Assembly: GCA_032249575.1 (NCBI GenBank)
Contig: JAVVHL010000018.1
Coordinates: 1-16,625, forward strand
Length of the DNA: 16,625 nucleotides
Direction of reading: 5' to 3'
Origin: Calditenuis sp032249575
Lineage (GTDB): Archaea > Thermoproteota > Nitrososphaeria_A > Caldarchaeales > Calditenuaceae
Shown: positions 1 to 6,777 of the stretch, one piece after another
Position numbering within the stretch: the first letter of the stretch is position 1
Layout: every line of letters starts with the position of its first letter
Made by a program: the position numbers and the translations under genes
Notes under the pieces: generated by a model
Seen by the model: only the letters and a program-made list of their open reading frames with translations
Databases searched by the model: none
What the model was told of the DNA's origin: nothing

Positions 1-28
1 CCACAGCAGGCCTTACACCTTCGTCTCG

Positions 29-583
29 ATGGCTCTGCTCCTCGCAGGTGCGGCAATAGTGGCACTTTGGGCCTTCGGCACGACCTTCCTGCAGCCGACC
101 GAGGTGACAGTTGAAACGTACGGGGCGACAGTCGAGCGCGTTCGTCCCGCAGGGGTTGGAGAGCCCGGGGGAGGGCCGGTCTATGCCTTCCAGATGCCGA
201 CCCAACTCGCGGTCGGAGCGGCCCTCATCACCGGTGCGCTAGGGATGCTGGCCTTCAAGGGGTACGTGCGGAGGGTCTGGTCGAGGAACTACTTCGACTA
301 CGACGTCTTCAGGCTCGTTGTCAGGATGAGGGGCGCCTCCACGAGACAGAGGATACTGAGGCAGTTGGTCCAGCCGATGAACAGGTACCAGCTGGCAAGG
401 GAGCTGGGGATGGACTGGAAGAGCGTCGACAGGCACGTCGACCTCCTGCTCAGGCACGGGCTCCTCGAGACGGTCGAGGGATCGGGTGAGAGGGCCTACA
501 GGTTGTCGGAGCGAGGAAGGAAGTTGCTTGAGCTCCTCGAGGAATTGTCGGAGATCGAGGGGGAAGCCTCCAGGGAGGAGTGA
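29..583 (+). CDS. Membrane-anchored winged-helix (ArsR-like) transcriptional regulator, 5' end uncertain
   Basis: The protein has a hydrophobic stretch at residues 1-20, an outside-type loop, a second hydrophobic stretch at about 58-76, and then a soluble winged-helix domain at about 90-170. The segment around TRQRILRQL and the helix NRYQLARELGMDWKSVDRHV look like a helix-turn-helix, followed by a wing ending in YRLSERGRKLLE. This two-membrane-segment plus DNA-binding layout suggests a membrane-tethered regulator that could relay a surface or membrane signal; that role is inferred. The frame stays open from base 29 back to the window edge, so the real start may lie further upstream and the first helix may be preceded by more residues. 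It converges on the eL37 gene with 19 nt between stops. The acidic tail is probably unstructured. The target genes are unknown. Confidence 0.75.
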   Translation: MALLLAGAAIVALWAFGTTFLQPTEVTVETYGATVERVRPAGVGEPGGGPVYAFQMPTQLAVGAALITGALGMLAFKGYVRRVWSRNYFDYDVFRLVVRMRGASTRQRILRQLVQPMNRYQLARELGMDWKSVDRHVDLLLRHGLLETVEGSGERAYRLSERGRKLLELLEELSEIEGEASREE

Positions 584-602
584 CTGGACGTTCCCCAGCC
601 CC

Positions 603-776
603 TCACATCCTCTCCTTCAGGCTCTTCATCCACCTGTACTTCCGCCACTTCGGGTCGGGGAAACCGCAGTGGGCGCACCTCCTCGACCTGTAGTGGAAGG
701 ACCTCCTGCCGCACCTCCTGCACCTTCCGTGGGTCGGCGTCTTGAACTTCCCCATCGAGGGCGTTCCCTTCGTCAC
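603..776 (-). CDS. rpl37e: Ribosomal protein eL37 (L37e)
   Basis: This 57-residue protein is a zinc-binding component of the archaeal/eukaryotic large ribosomal subunit. The reading frame gives the family's typical start TKGTPSMGKF, then a four-cysteine zinc site (Cys19, Cys22, Cys34, Cys37: CRRC and CAHC), followed by a basic tail with WRKYRW. It begins with GTG at 776 that overlaps the TGA of the LSm gene (GTGA), so the two are translationally coupled. The LSm-eL37 pairing is a widely conserved archaeal operon, which supports both identifications. A longer overlapping frame from 783 loses the cysteine pattern and is not the gene. The length matches the family. Confidence 0.95.
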   Translation of the reverse strand: MTKGTPSMGKFKTPTHGRCRRCGRRSFHYRSRRCAHCGFPDPKWRKYRWMKSLKERM

Positions 777-1033
777 CTCTCATCGCCCTCCCTCAGCCTG
801 CTGGGCGACAACATGACGATGTTGTCACCCCTCACCAGAACGGCCCCGAGCTTCACGGAGTTCCCGTCCTGGAGCACCTCCTCCGCCGGGTTGAGGACGA
901 CGTTCATGTGTTTGTCGAACCCGACCAGCGTTCCCCTAACGAGCCTTCCGTTCCTCAGCCTCACCAGCACCTGGTTCCCGAGGCTCCTGTCCAGCAGCCT
1001 CAGCGATATGTCGGTCGACAACCCTGCTCGCAC
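773..1033 (-). CDS. LSm (Sm-like archaeal) RNA-binding protein
   Basis: This 86-residue Sm-fold protein is expected to form a homomeric ring that binds U-rich RNA. The Sm1 motif lies at about residues 20-48 (LRNGRLVRGTLVGFDKHMNVVL) with the conserved Asp-x-x-x-Asn RNA-binding segment, here DKHMN. The Sm2 motif lies near residues 66-76 (VLVRGDNIVML), including the usual RGDN. The start is GTG at 1033, preceded by a purine-rich GAGGAAGG; TTG at 1021 is an alternative. It is followed directly by eL37 with a 4-nt overlap. A TATA-like element lies about 18-27 nt upstream. Confidence 0.95.
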   Translation of the reverse strand: MRAGLSTDISLRLLDRSLGNQVLVRLRNGRLVRGTLVGFDKHMNVVLNPAEEVLQDGNSVKLGAVLVRGDNIVMLSPSRLREGDER

Positions 1034-1050
1034 CCTTCCTCACACCGTCC

Positions 1051-1060
1051 GATAAAAAAC
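1051..1060 (-). promoter_or_regulatory. TATA-like box for LSm-eL37
   Basis: On the reverse strand this reads GTTTTTTATC, an A/T run in otherwise GC-rich DNA. It lies about 18-27 nt before the LSm start codon, the spacing expected for an archaeal TATA box serving a leaderless or nearly leaderless transcript. Confidence 0.55.
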
Positions 1061-1104
1061 TGACGAGGGGATGAGGAGGGAGCCCTTCACCTTTCCGATT
1101 CTCC

Positions 1105-2691
1105 TCAACCGGTCGGGTGCCTCACGACGCCCACGAAAACGGACCCTGGCTTGGGCCTGTAGGCTGGAACCCCCAAAGCGACCACCATCATGTTCTCCAT
1201 CCCCTTTGAGGCGGGCTCGAAGAACTCCCTGACGTCATCGTCGTAAAAGGTGAGGCCCGTCGCCCCTATGCCGACCGAGTAGGCGGCGAGGTACGCGAAC
1301 CCCGCCCTCATGCCGGCCTCGAACTGCGCTGCCCTGTAACCCCTGTTGCCGAGGGATGCGAGGACCCTCTCGAGAGGCGCCATCAGGAAGACCGTCGCCG
1401 ACGCGTCGCCGCCGAGCTCCTGCTCGAGGCAGAGGTACTCGGCGATCCGCCTGAAGTTCCCTTCCTTCAGCAATACCAGCTCGTCCCTCGGTGCGTCGTA
1501 GACGTAGGAGCCGGGTCGGAGGCCCTCGACGGCGTTCACGATCAGGAAGGGCGTCACGGTCGATCCCGCACCCTTCAGGAAGTCGGCCCTCAAGGTCGAG
1601 CACATCGTCCTCAGCACGAACCCGAGCTTCCAGGCCTCGATCGGAACCCTCGCGAACCTCCTCGTCGATCCCCTTCGGAGTATCACCTCACCGAGCGTTG
1701 GAAGCTTCGTCCCGGCAGGAGGGCTCGGCAGCTTGACCCTCTCGCCTTCCACCTCAATCCCAAGCGGCCCCATCGACGCAGCCCTCTCCCTCCACTTCAA
1801 GACCTCGGAGGCGTCCGACAACCTCGACGTCCTGTAGGCCCTGACGACCTCCTCGTACTCCACCTCCTTCCTCGAGAGGGGAAGGACCCTAAGCCTCACC
1901 TCGCTCATCGGCAAGGCACCTCTTGCCCTCGACGCGCCCCCGCTCCAGACCGGGACCACCGCGATCGCTGCCTCCTTCTTCCCGTCTACCCCGAGCAGGA
2001 GGTTCAGCCCGTCGTCGACGAAGCCCATCAGCACCCTGTGCTCGAGACCCAATGCCCCGGCCACTGCGACGACGTTAGCGCAGAGCGTCCCCCCGTCCCA
2101 GAACCAGTGCCTGTAGGAACGTGGCCCGTACTTCCACGCGTTGCGCCACGCGATGGACGTCAGGACCAAAGCCAGGTCGCATCCCATTACTTCCTCTTCT
2201 CCTGTCAGCTCGGAGAGGTTCGCCCTCCAATCGCCCTCCCTGATCCGGCTCAGCACGAACTCGCCTGGGTCGAAGTGGTAGACTCCGGGCTCGAGGCCTG
2301 CTACTTCTCCGACAACCGCGTAGACCTCCGTCTGGTAAAGCGCACCGGTCGAGGGATAGGCCCTGAAGTAGTAGCGCTCGCCGAAGGGATAGCGGTAAAC
2401 ACGCGTGATTCCGGCGGAGTAGAAGAGGAGCTCCGCGAGCAGCTGCAGGTCGATCTTGCGCCCTGAGCCCCGCGAAGCGCTGAGCGCCGAGGGCAGATCG
2501 GAGGGCGGTGAGCCGAACTCGGACGGCAACTGCACCTTCCTCGCATCGAGGTAGACCTTGAACGGGTAAGGCCTGTTCGCCCAGTCGAGGCCCCTGCCCG
2601 GCATCCTGACCGAGACGTAGGTGTGCTTCGTCGCCTCGTGGTAGCCCAGCGCCTCCTCGACCCTCCAATTTTCAGACGGACCTCCCGGCAT
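1105..2691 (-). CDS. SagB-type dehydrogenase, two nitroreductase-fold domains
   Basis: This 528-residue protein carries two tandem nitroreductase-like (FMN-dependent oxidoreductase) domains. The first, at about residues 80-250, has the SagB signature YPSTGALYQTEVY followed by GLEPGVYHFDP. The second, at about 320-525, begins with RRGSTRRFARVP, repeats the pattern as GLRPGSYVYDAP, and ends with GIGATGLTFYDDD. SagB proteins in bacteria oxidise azolines to azoles in peptide natural products, but archaeal and actinobacterial stand-alone copies are common and their substrate is unknown. No cyclodehydratase (SagC/SagD/YcaO) or precursor peptide is visible here. The start is ATG at 2691, just after AGAGGGGG. 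It diverges from the cysteine-synthase-like gene across 40 nt. The family call is firm; the reaction is not. Confidence 0.85.
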   Translation of the reverse strand: MPGGPSENWRVEEALGYHEATKHTYVSVRMPGRGLDWANRPYPFKVYLDARKVQLPSEFGSPPSDLPSALSASRGSGRKIDLQLLAELLFYSAGITRVYRYPFGERYYFRAYPSTGALYQTEVYAVVGEVAGLEPGVYHFDPGEFVLSRIREGDWRANLSELTGEEEVMGCDLALVLTSIAWRNAWKYGPRSYRHWFWDGGTLCANVVAVAGALGLEHRVLMGFVDDGLNLLLGVDGKKEAAIAVVPVWSGGASRARGALPMSEVRLRVLPLSRKEVEYEEVVRAYRTSRLSDASEVLKWRERAASMGPLGIEVEGERVKLPSPPAGTKLPTLGEVILRRGSTRRFARVPIEAWKLGFVLRTMCSTLRADFLKGAGSTVTPFLIVNAVEGLRPGSYVYDAPRDELVLLKEGNFRRIAEYLCLEQELGGDASATVFLMAPLERVLASLGNRGYRAAQFEAGMRAGFAYLAAYSVGIGATGLTFYDDDVREFFEPASKGMENMMVVALGVPAYRPKPGSVFVGVVRHPTG

Positions 2692-2731
2692 CCCCCTCTA
2701 CTGACCTCTGCTGGCCCATTTCGGTTTCGGA

Positions 2732-3739
2732 GTGCACTCCGTGATGCTCGCGTTTCCGGAGTCGAGGGATCCAGTGACGAAGGCCGTCACCAGATTGATA
2801 CGGTGGGTCGCAGAGGCAACCGAGGGGTTGCGGAGGAGAGAGGGTGGGATCCTCGACGCGATTGGTAGGACGCCGATGATAGACCTCTCTAGGCTCGTCG
2901 GGAAGAGGAGGGTCAGGCTCCTCGCCAAGGCCGAGTTCCTCAACCCCGGAGGCTCGGTGAAGGACAGGCCTGCGAAGTACATCGTCCTTGACGCGTTGAG
3001 GCGGGGCGAGCTCGGGACGGGCAGGAGGCTCCTCGACGCGACGTCGGGCAACATGGGCATCGGCTACTCGCTCGTCTGCGCCGCGCTCGGCATACCGCTG
3101 ACGCTCGTGGTCCCCGGCAACGTGAGCCCTATCAAGATGGACCTGATGAGGTACCTCGGCGCCGAGCTCATAGTGACAGATCCGTTGGAGGGCATCGACG
3201 GCGCCATACTCAAGGCGAGGGAGCTCTACCAGCAGAACCCTAAGGCCTACTTCTACGCAGACCAGTACTCCAACCCAGCGAACCCACAGGCCCACTACGA
3301 GACGACAGGCAAGGAGATCCTCGTCCAGACGAGGAGGAAGGTGACGCACTTCGTGGCAGGAGTGGGGACCTCAGGGACGCTGATGGGAGTCGGCAAGAGG
3401 CTGAGGGAGAGCCTGCCCGGCGTCAAGATCGTTGAAGTCCAGCCAGCTGAGCCTCTCCACGGCATCGAGGGTTTGAAGAGGATGGACGAGGCGATCAGGC
3501 CTGCGATATACTCCGAGGACCTCGCCGACGAGAGGGTCTACGTCAGCACCGAGGAGGCCTACAGGGTCGCCCGGGACCTGGCCAGGCTGATGGGGGTTCC
3601 TGCAGGGCCTTCGTCGGCCGCCAACGTCGCCGCCGCGATGCGGGTCACATCAGAGATAGAGGAGGGCGTGGTGGTCACGGTGCTCCCGGATTCGGCCCAG
3701 AGGTACCTCCACCTACTGAGGAACTGGGGCCTCATCTAG
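2732..3739 (+). CDS. cysM: Cysteine synthase family PLP enzyme (CysK/CysM type)
   Basis: This fold-type II PLP enzyme most likely makes L-cysteine from O-acetylserine or O-phosphoserine and sulfide in the cytosol. The PLP lysine is Lys77 in NPGGSVKDRP. The substrate-binding loop TSGNMG is at 104-109 and the phosphate-cradling GVGTSGT at 210-216. PDSAQRYL near the C-terminus matches the usual PDSxERYL. An N-terminal extension of about 40 residues precedes the catalytic core at GRTPM. The start is uncertain: GTG 2732, GTG 2741 and ATG 2744 are in frame and none has a strong ribosome-binding site. It ends 8 nt inside the convergent KH-domain gene. Cystathionine beta-synthase is possible, but no CBS domain pair is present. 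Sulfur donor and acceptor cannot be read from sequence. Confidence 0.88.
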   Translation: MHSVMLAFPESRDPVTKAVTRLIRWVAEATEGLRRREGGILDAIGRTPMIDLSRLVGKRRVRLLAKAEFLNPGGSVKDRPAKYIVLDALRRGELGTGRRLLDATSGNMGIGYSLVCAALGIPLTLVVPGNVSPIKMDLMRYLGAELIVTDPLEGIDGAILKARELYQQNPKAYFYADQYSNPANPQAHYETTGKEILVQTRRKVTHFVAGVGTSGTLMGVGKRLRESLPGVKIVEVQPAEPLHGIEGLKRMDEAIRPAIYSEDLADERVYVSTEEAYRVARDLARLMGVPAGPSSAANVAAAMRVTSEIEEGVVVTVLPDSAQRYLHLLRNWGLI

Positions 3740-4235
3740 CGGACTCCACGATCTCGACCTCCAGCCCCTTCAACGACCTGACCAGCTCGGCCACGTTGTT
3801 GACCCCTAACGCGACCGACAAGATCCTGTCGACCTTGACGACTAGCTTTTCCGTCCCGTCAGGAAGCCAAGTCCTGCTGATGGAGGTGATCCTCGCAGGC
3901 TTGACAAGCTGCTCGAGGAGCTGGTTCACGTCGCCCAGGTACTCGACCACGTTCACCGGACCGTCAAGCTTTTTGGTGAGGGCCCTCTCGAGCTGGGTCT
4001 TGACCTGGGATGAAAGGTGATGGCGCGAACGGAGGAGCACAAAGAAAATGGAACCCGTACGGATCGTTTTGACGTACTCGGCCTCGCTAAGCTGGGGGAA
4101 CTGCCGCTCCAGGTCGATGAGCTCCCGCATCACGGAAAGGTCGGTCCAGTCGATGACGCCCGAGCGGAGGAGAGGCTCGCACCTCGGGCACAGCGTCCCG
4201 GACCTCACGTCGAAGGTGCAGACCGGAAGCCTCAT
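3732..4235 (-). CDS. Archaeal NusA-like KH-domain protein with N-terminal Cys motif
   Basis: This 167-residue protein starts with MRLPVCTFDVRSGTLCPRC, giving Cys6, Cys16 and Cys19 as a probable metal-binding knuckle. An acidic helical segment follows, then KH-like RNA-binding sequence from about residue 60 to the end (for example LERALTKKLDGPVNVVEYLGD and SVALGVNNVAELVRSLKGLEVEIVE). The same architecture is found in archaeal proteins annotated as NusA-like transcription elongation factors, so a role in RNA binding during transcription is likely by family. It lies 45 nt downstream of the Alba gene on the same strand and may share its transcript. Its 3' end overlaps the cysteine synthase stop by 8 nt. 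Whether zinc is actually bound with only three visible cysteines is open. Confidence 0.8.
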   Translation of the reverse strand: MRLPVCTFDVRSGTLCPRCEPLLRSGVIDWTDLSVMRELIDLERQFPQLSEAEYVKTIRTGSIFFVLLRSRHHLSSQVKTQLERALTKKLDGPVNVVEYLGDVNQLLEQLVKPARITSISRTWLPDGTEKLVVKVDRILSVALGVNNVAELVRSLKGLEVEIVESAR

Positions 4236-4280
4236 CGACCTGGCCCCCCAGCTTCATGTCCCGCACCGTCCTTCGGCTGT

Positions 4281-4556
4281 TCAGGCTCCGACCTTGATCT
4301 CGATGGTGCTGACGTTGACGTCCCTTCCGTCCTGGCCCTTCAGCGTCTCCGTCCCCAGGTTGATCGAGTGGACCTTCAGGTCCTTCAAGAACCGGTTCTT
4401 CAGTATCTGGACCACGTCGACGGCCCTGCTGATCGCCCTTCCCCTCGCCTTCAGCGTCACGCTCTGTCCCTGCTGCAGCGCTATCAGGCACGCCAGAACG
4501 TAGCTCATCGGCGGCTTCTTTCCTACCAGCACGGTCACTTCCGATGTGCTGCTCAT
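4281..4556 (-). CDS. albA: DNA/RNA-binding protein Alba
   Basis: Alba is a small dimeric chromatin protein of archaea that coats double-stranded DNA and also binds RNA. The 91-residue product has the typical start VLVGKKPPMSYVLACL, in which the adjacent lysines match the acetylatable DNA-contact lysines of the family. It continues with KARGRAISRAVDVVQILKNRF, the core RNA/DNA-binding helix, and a C-terminal strand. I chose ATG 4556 rather than the in-frame GTG at 4565 because AGGTGAA sits immediately upstream of the ATG. A TATA-like box lies 35-44 nt upstream. The KH-domain gene follows on the same strand, so two nucleic-acid-binding proteins are probably co-expressed. Confidence 0.95.
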   Translation of the reverse strand: MSSTSEVTVLVGKKPPMSYVLACLIALQQGQSVTLKARGRAISRAVDVVQILKNRFLKDLKVHSINLGTETLKGQDGRDVNVSTIEIKVGA

Positions 4557-4590
4557 GTTCTTCACCTTTGCAACGGCACTACGGACGGCG

Positions 4591-4600
4591 ATGATAAAAA
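4591..4600 (-). promoter_or_regulatory. TATA-like box for Alba
   Basis: On the reverse strand this reads TTTTTATCAT, the clearest A/T-rich element upstream of Alba, 35-44 nt before its ATG. The spacing leaves a short leader that holds the AGGTGAA ribosome-binding site. Confidence 0.55.
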
Positions 4601-4696
4601 CGTATCACGCTGGAAGACGGATTTTTCCTCCGAATCTGCGCAGTCCTGTTGGAGAGCGGAAAGGATTTCTTCAGGGCTCAGGGAGATTCCCAGTCC

Positions 4697-4882
4697 ATGG
4701 CCCAGATCAGGGTCTCCGACGAGACCTACGAGAGGCTTGTGAGGGTGAAGGCGAAGCTCGAGGAGGTCACGGGGAGGCCTGTCAGCTTCTGTGAGGCGCT
4801 GATCTACCTCTGCGACCTGTTCCAGAAGAACTGGAGGGACGACGTCATCTTGCCCGATATGAGCCCGAAGAGACGCCACTGA
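4697..4882 (+). CDS. Small ribbon-helix-helix-like protein
   Basis: This 61-residue protein begins MAQIRVSDETYERLVRVKAKL, the pattern of a short N-terminal beta strand followed by a helix that is typical of CopG/RHH-type DNA-binding proteins. A second helix follows (VSFCEALIYLCDLFQ) and then a charged tail ending PKRRH. ATG 4697 is preferred over an in-frame TTG at 4649 because GGGAGA lies about 11 nt upstream and the RHH pattern starts exactly there. The gene is divergent from Alba and ends 1 nt before the convergent protoglobin gene. It may be a regulator, but no target or toxin partner is adjacent. Similar small proteins are frequent in archaea and mostly uncharacterised. Confidence 0.65.
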   Translation: MAQIRVSDETYERLVRVKAKLEEVTGRPVSFCEALIYLCDLFQKNWRDDVILPDMSPKRRH

Positions 4883-4883
4883 G

Positions 4884-5477
4884 TCACCAGTCTCCCTCCC
4901 TGGCGTAGGGGTAGCACCAGAGCGCGACCGAGAGCGTCACGGCCTTGAACCAAGCCTGATGCATCTTCTCCACAACCTCCTTCGGGTGTCCCTTCTTCTC
5001 CAAAAACGGCCTGATCGTGAGGGTGATGGGGACGATGAAGGCTACCATATACCTCATCGGTATGTGATCGACGCTATTTACGCCGTCGGTCCTGTTCTTC
5101 TTGGCCCTGTGGTGCCTCAGTCCGATCTCGAGCTGGTACCTCAACCACTCCCTGTCGTAGTCCCTCTCGCAGAGGTCCCTTATCCACTGTCCGAACCTTT
5201 TCCTGACAGCCTCCAAGTACTCAGGTATCGGTTGCCCAGTCTTCTTATCGCCGAAATAGTAGACGAGGTGCGGATTTGAGCCAACCCAGCTGTACCAGAG
5301 GTCCAATACGTCGTCGATCTGATCCCTCAGCACTTCCCCCGCCAGCCTGAGGTATCTGAAGTCCTCCTCCGAGAGCAGAACCGTCTTCTTGAGCTGTTCG
5401 AACTCCTCATCGCTCATCGGGAAATCATCCAGGTGTGGCATGCCGTATGCGTAACCGGGTATTCTGCCCGAGCTCAC
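4884..5477 (-). CDS. Protoglobin (haem-binding globin)
   Basis: Protoglobins are single-domain archaeal/bacterial globins related to globin-coupled sensors; they bind O2, CO or NO at haem in the cytosol. The 197-residue length matches the family. It starts SSGRIPGYAYG, a segment characteristic of protoglobins that covers the haem edge. The proximal histidine should be His122 or His123 in EIGLRHHRAKKNRTDG, followed by DHIPMRY. No signalling output domain is attached, so it is a free globin whose role (gas sensing, storage or detoxification) is unknown. The start is GTG 5477, with a TATA-like box 24-31 nt upstream that implies a leaderless message. The gene lies 63 nt downstream of metE on the same strand, but with its own likely promoter. 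Confidence 0.92.
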   Translation of the reverse strand: MSSGRIPGYAYGMPHLDDFPMSDEEFEQLKKTVLLSEEDFRYLRLAGEVLRDQIDDVLDLWYSWVGSNPHLVYYFGDKKTGQPIPEYLEAVRKRFGQWIRDLCERDYDREWLRYQLEIGLRHHRAKKNRTDGVNSVDHIPMRYMVAFIVPITLTIRPFLEKKGHPKEVVEKMHQAWFKAVTLSVALWCYPYAREGDW

Positions 5478-5500
5478 GCAACGCGAAAAGCGTCGGAGCG

Positions 5501-5508
5501 AGTTAAGG
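5501..5508 (-). promoter_or_regulatory. TATA-like box for protoglobin
   Basis: On the reverse strand this reads CCTTAACT, 24-31 nt upstream of the GTG start, the spacing for a leaderless archaeal transcript. A palindromic sequence lies just upstream of it. Confidence 0.4.
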
Positions 5509-5512
5509 CTTG

Positions 5513-5527
5513 GTCGACGTTGTCGAC
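5513..5527. repeat. Paired GTCGAC palindrome upstream of protoglobin promoter
   Basis: Two GTCGAC hexamers (5513-5518 and 5522-5527) flank the trinucleotide GTT, making a near-perfect inverted repeat. It sits 5 nt upstream of the TATA-like box of the protoglobin gene and 13 nt after the metE stop. It could be an operator for a dimeric regulator or a small stem; nothing in the window proves either. Confidence 0.4.
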
Positions 5528-5540
5528 TCCGTTTACCTCT

Positions 5541-6701
5541 TCAATCGTACTCACGCCTCAGCTTCTCGGCGGCCTCTACCATCGACCGGAGCTTCCTGTA
5601 GGCAACCGGTGCCCTGTTGACCGGTGACTCGGCGAAGGTCCCGAAGCCGCAGTCAGGGTTCAGGTAGATCTTATCGGGGTCGAAGTACCTGAGGGCCTCT
5701 TTGACCTTCGAGACGATGAAATCGACGCTCTCCACCTCGTCCGTCCTCGGGTTCACGACGCCGAGCCCGAGCTCCCTGATCCCCGATGCGCCCTCGAAGA
5801 CGTTGAGGCTGCCGGCCCTCTCCGTAGCGAACTCCAGCACGAACTGGTCCACCTTCATCTCCTGGAAGTAGGGAATTAGTGGAGCGTAATCCCCCCTCAG
5901 CAGCGAGCCCTCGGCCTTAGTCCAGTTGCCCCTGCAGACGTGGATCCCGACCTTGACGCCCGTGATGCCCTTCACGGTCTTGTTGATCAGCTCCGTCGCG
6001 AACTCCAGCTCCTCCTTCGGGTCGGTCTTCGCCATGATGGCCGCGCACATAAACGTCTGCGTGCTGACGCCTCCGTAAACGACCTCGGTCAATGTGGGCT
6101 CGTCGAGCTGGACGAAGTACGCCCCGGCCTCAGCCAGCTGGAGGATCTCCTCCCTGAGGAGCCTGACGTACTCCATCGCCAGGTCCTCCCTGCTCCAGTA
6201 GGCCTCCCTCGAGAGGGGCTCGACCCAGCTGGCCCTCGTCAACATGTAGGGACCCGGAAGGGGGACCTTGATCCTCCTCTTAGTGTGTTCCTTGAGGAAC
6301 TGGAGCTCGTCCAGCGCGATCGGCCTCCTCTTCCTGATCGGGCCCACGACGACAGGGCTCTTGATCGCGAAAGCTGGGACGTCGAGCCTGCTCAGCATCT
6401 CCTCGAACCTGCTTTTGTCCTGGACGTAGTCCATCAGCTCAGCCACAGACATGAGCTTGATCCCCTCGAGCTTGTCGGCGACGAAGGAGTAGAAGTTGTC
6501 CCTACGCTGCTCTCCGTCGGTGATCACGTCAATCCCTGCGTCCTCTTGGTACTTGATCGCGAGCAGGGCCGCCTCATCGGCGACCTCGCTGAACTGCTCG
6601 TAGCTTATCTCGCCCCTGTTCTTCCTCCTCAGTTCCTGCAGCAGCCACGCAGGCCTGGGCCAGCTGCCGACCACGCTCGTGGTGAAGGCTTCCTGCCTCA
6701 C
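5541..6701 (-). CDS. metE: Cobalamin-independent methionine synthase, core (MetE C-terminal type)
   Basis: At 386 residues this corresponds to the catalytic C-terminal half of bacterial MetE, the usual form in archaea. It transfers a methyl group to homocysteine to make methionine; archaeal core enzymes may use a methyl donor other than methyl-tetrahydrofolate. Zinc and homocysteine ligands can be placed at His254 and Cys256 (GIHVCRGNW), Glu290 (VLEFATERAG) and Cys351 (NPDCGFGTF). Other family motifs are SWPRP at 13-17, TDGEQRRDNFYSF at 61-73 and QLDEP at 198-202. The start is GTG 6701 with a TATA-like box 25-31 nt upstream. It lies 76 nt downstream of the ornithine carbamoyltransferase gene on the same strand, but probably has its own promoter. 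Methyl donor cannot be assigned from sequence. Confidence 0.9.
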   Translation of the reverse strand: MRQEAFTTSVVGSWPRPAWLLQELRRKNRGEISYEQFSEVADEAALLAIKYQEDAGIDVITDGEQRRDNFYSFVADKLEGIKLMSVAELMDYVQDKSRFEEMLSRLDVPAFAIKSPVVVGPIRKRRPIALDELQFLKEHTKRRIKVPLPGPYMLTRASWVEPLSREAYWSREDLAMEYVRLLREEILQLAEAGAYFVQLDEPTLTEVVYGGVSTQTFMCAAIMAKTDPKEELEFATELINKTVKGITGVKVGIHVCRGNWTKAEGSLLRGDYAPLIPYFQEMKVDQFVLEFATERAGSLNVFEGASGIRELGLGVVNPRTDEVESVDFIVSKVKEALRYFDPDKIYLNPDCGFGTFAESPVNRAPVAYRKLRSMVEAAEKLRREYD

Positions 6702-6725
6702 GTCGTTACCGTGTGATCGGGCACC

Positions 6726-6732
6726 TAAAAGC
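6726..6732 (-). promoter_or_regulatory. TATA-like box for metE
   Basis: On the reverse strand this reads GCTTTTA, 25-31 nt before the GTG start of the methionine synthase, consistent with a leaderless transcript. Confidence 0.45.
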
Positions 6733-6777
6733 GCTGTGGCTCAAACCTTTCGAGGTTTAGGCAGGCCTGACAGGTCA

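Noticed and set aside
496..783. Reverse open frame starting at ATG 783 over eL37
   Set aside because: The frame lacks the four-cysteine zinc pattern; the neighbouring frame from GTG 776 is the real eL37.
486..1055. Long forward open frame of 189 codons opposite LSm and eL37
   Set aside because: Low-complexity Pro/Ser/Arg sequence antisense to two well-recognised genes; a GC-rich shadow.
2672..3349. 225-codon reverse open frame opposite the cysteine synthase gene
   Set aside because: Antisense of a conserved enzyme and not protein-like.
4697..4882. Antitoxin of a toxin-antitoxin pair
   Set aside because: The RHH-like gene has no small adjacent partner; its neighbours are Alba and protoglobin.
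5940..6716. 258-codon forward open frame opposite metE
   Set aside because: Leu/Arg/Asp-rich antisense shadow of a conserved enzyme.
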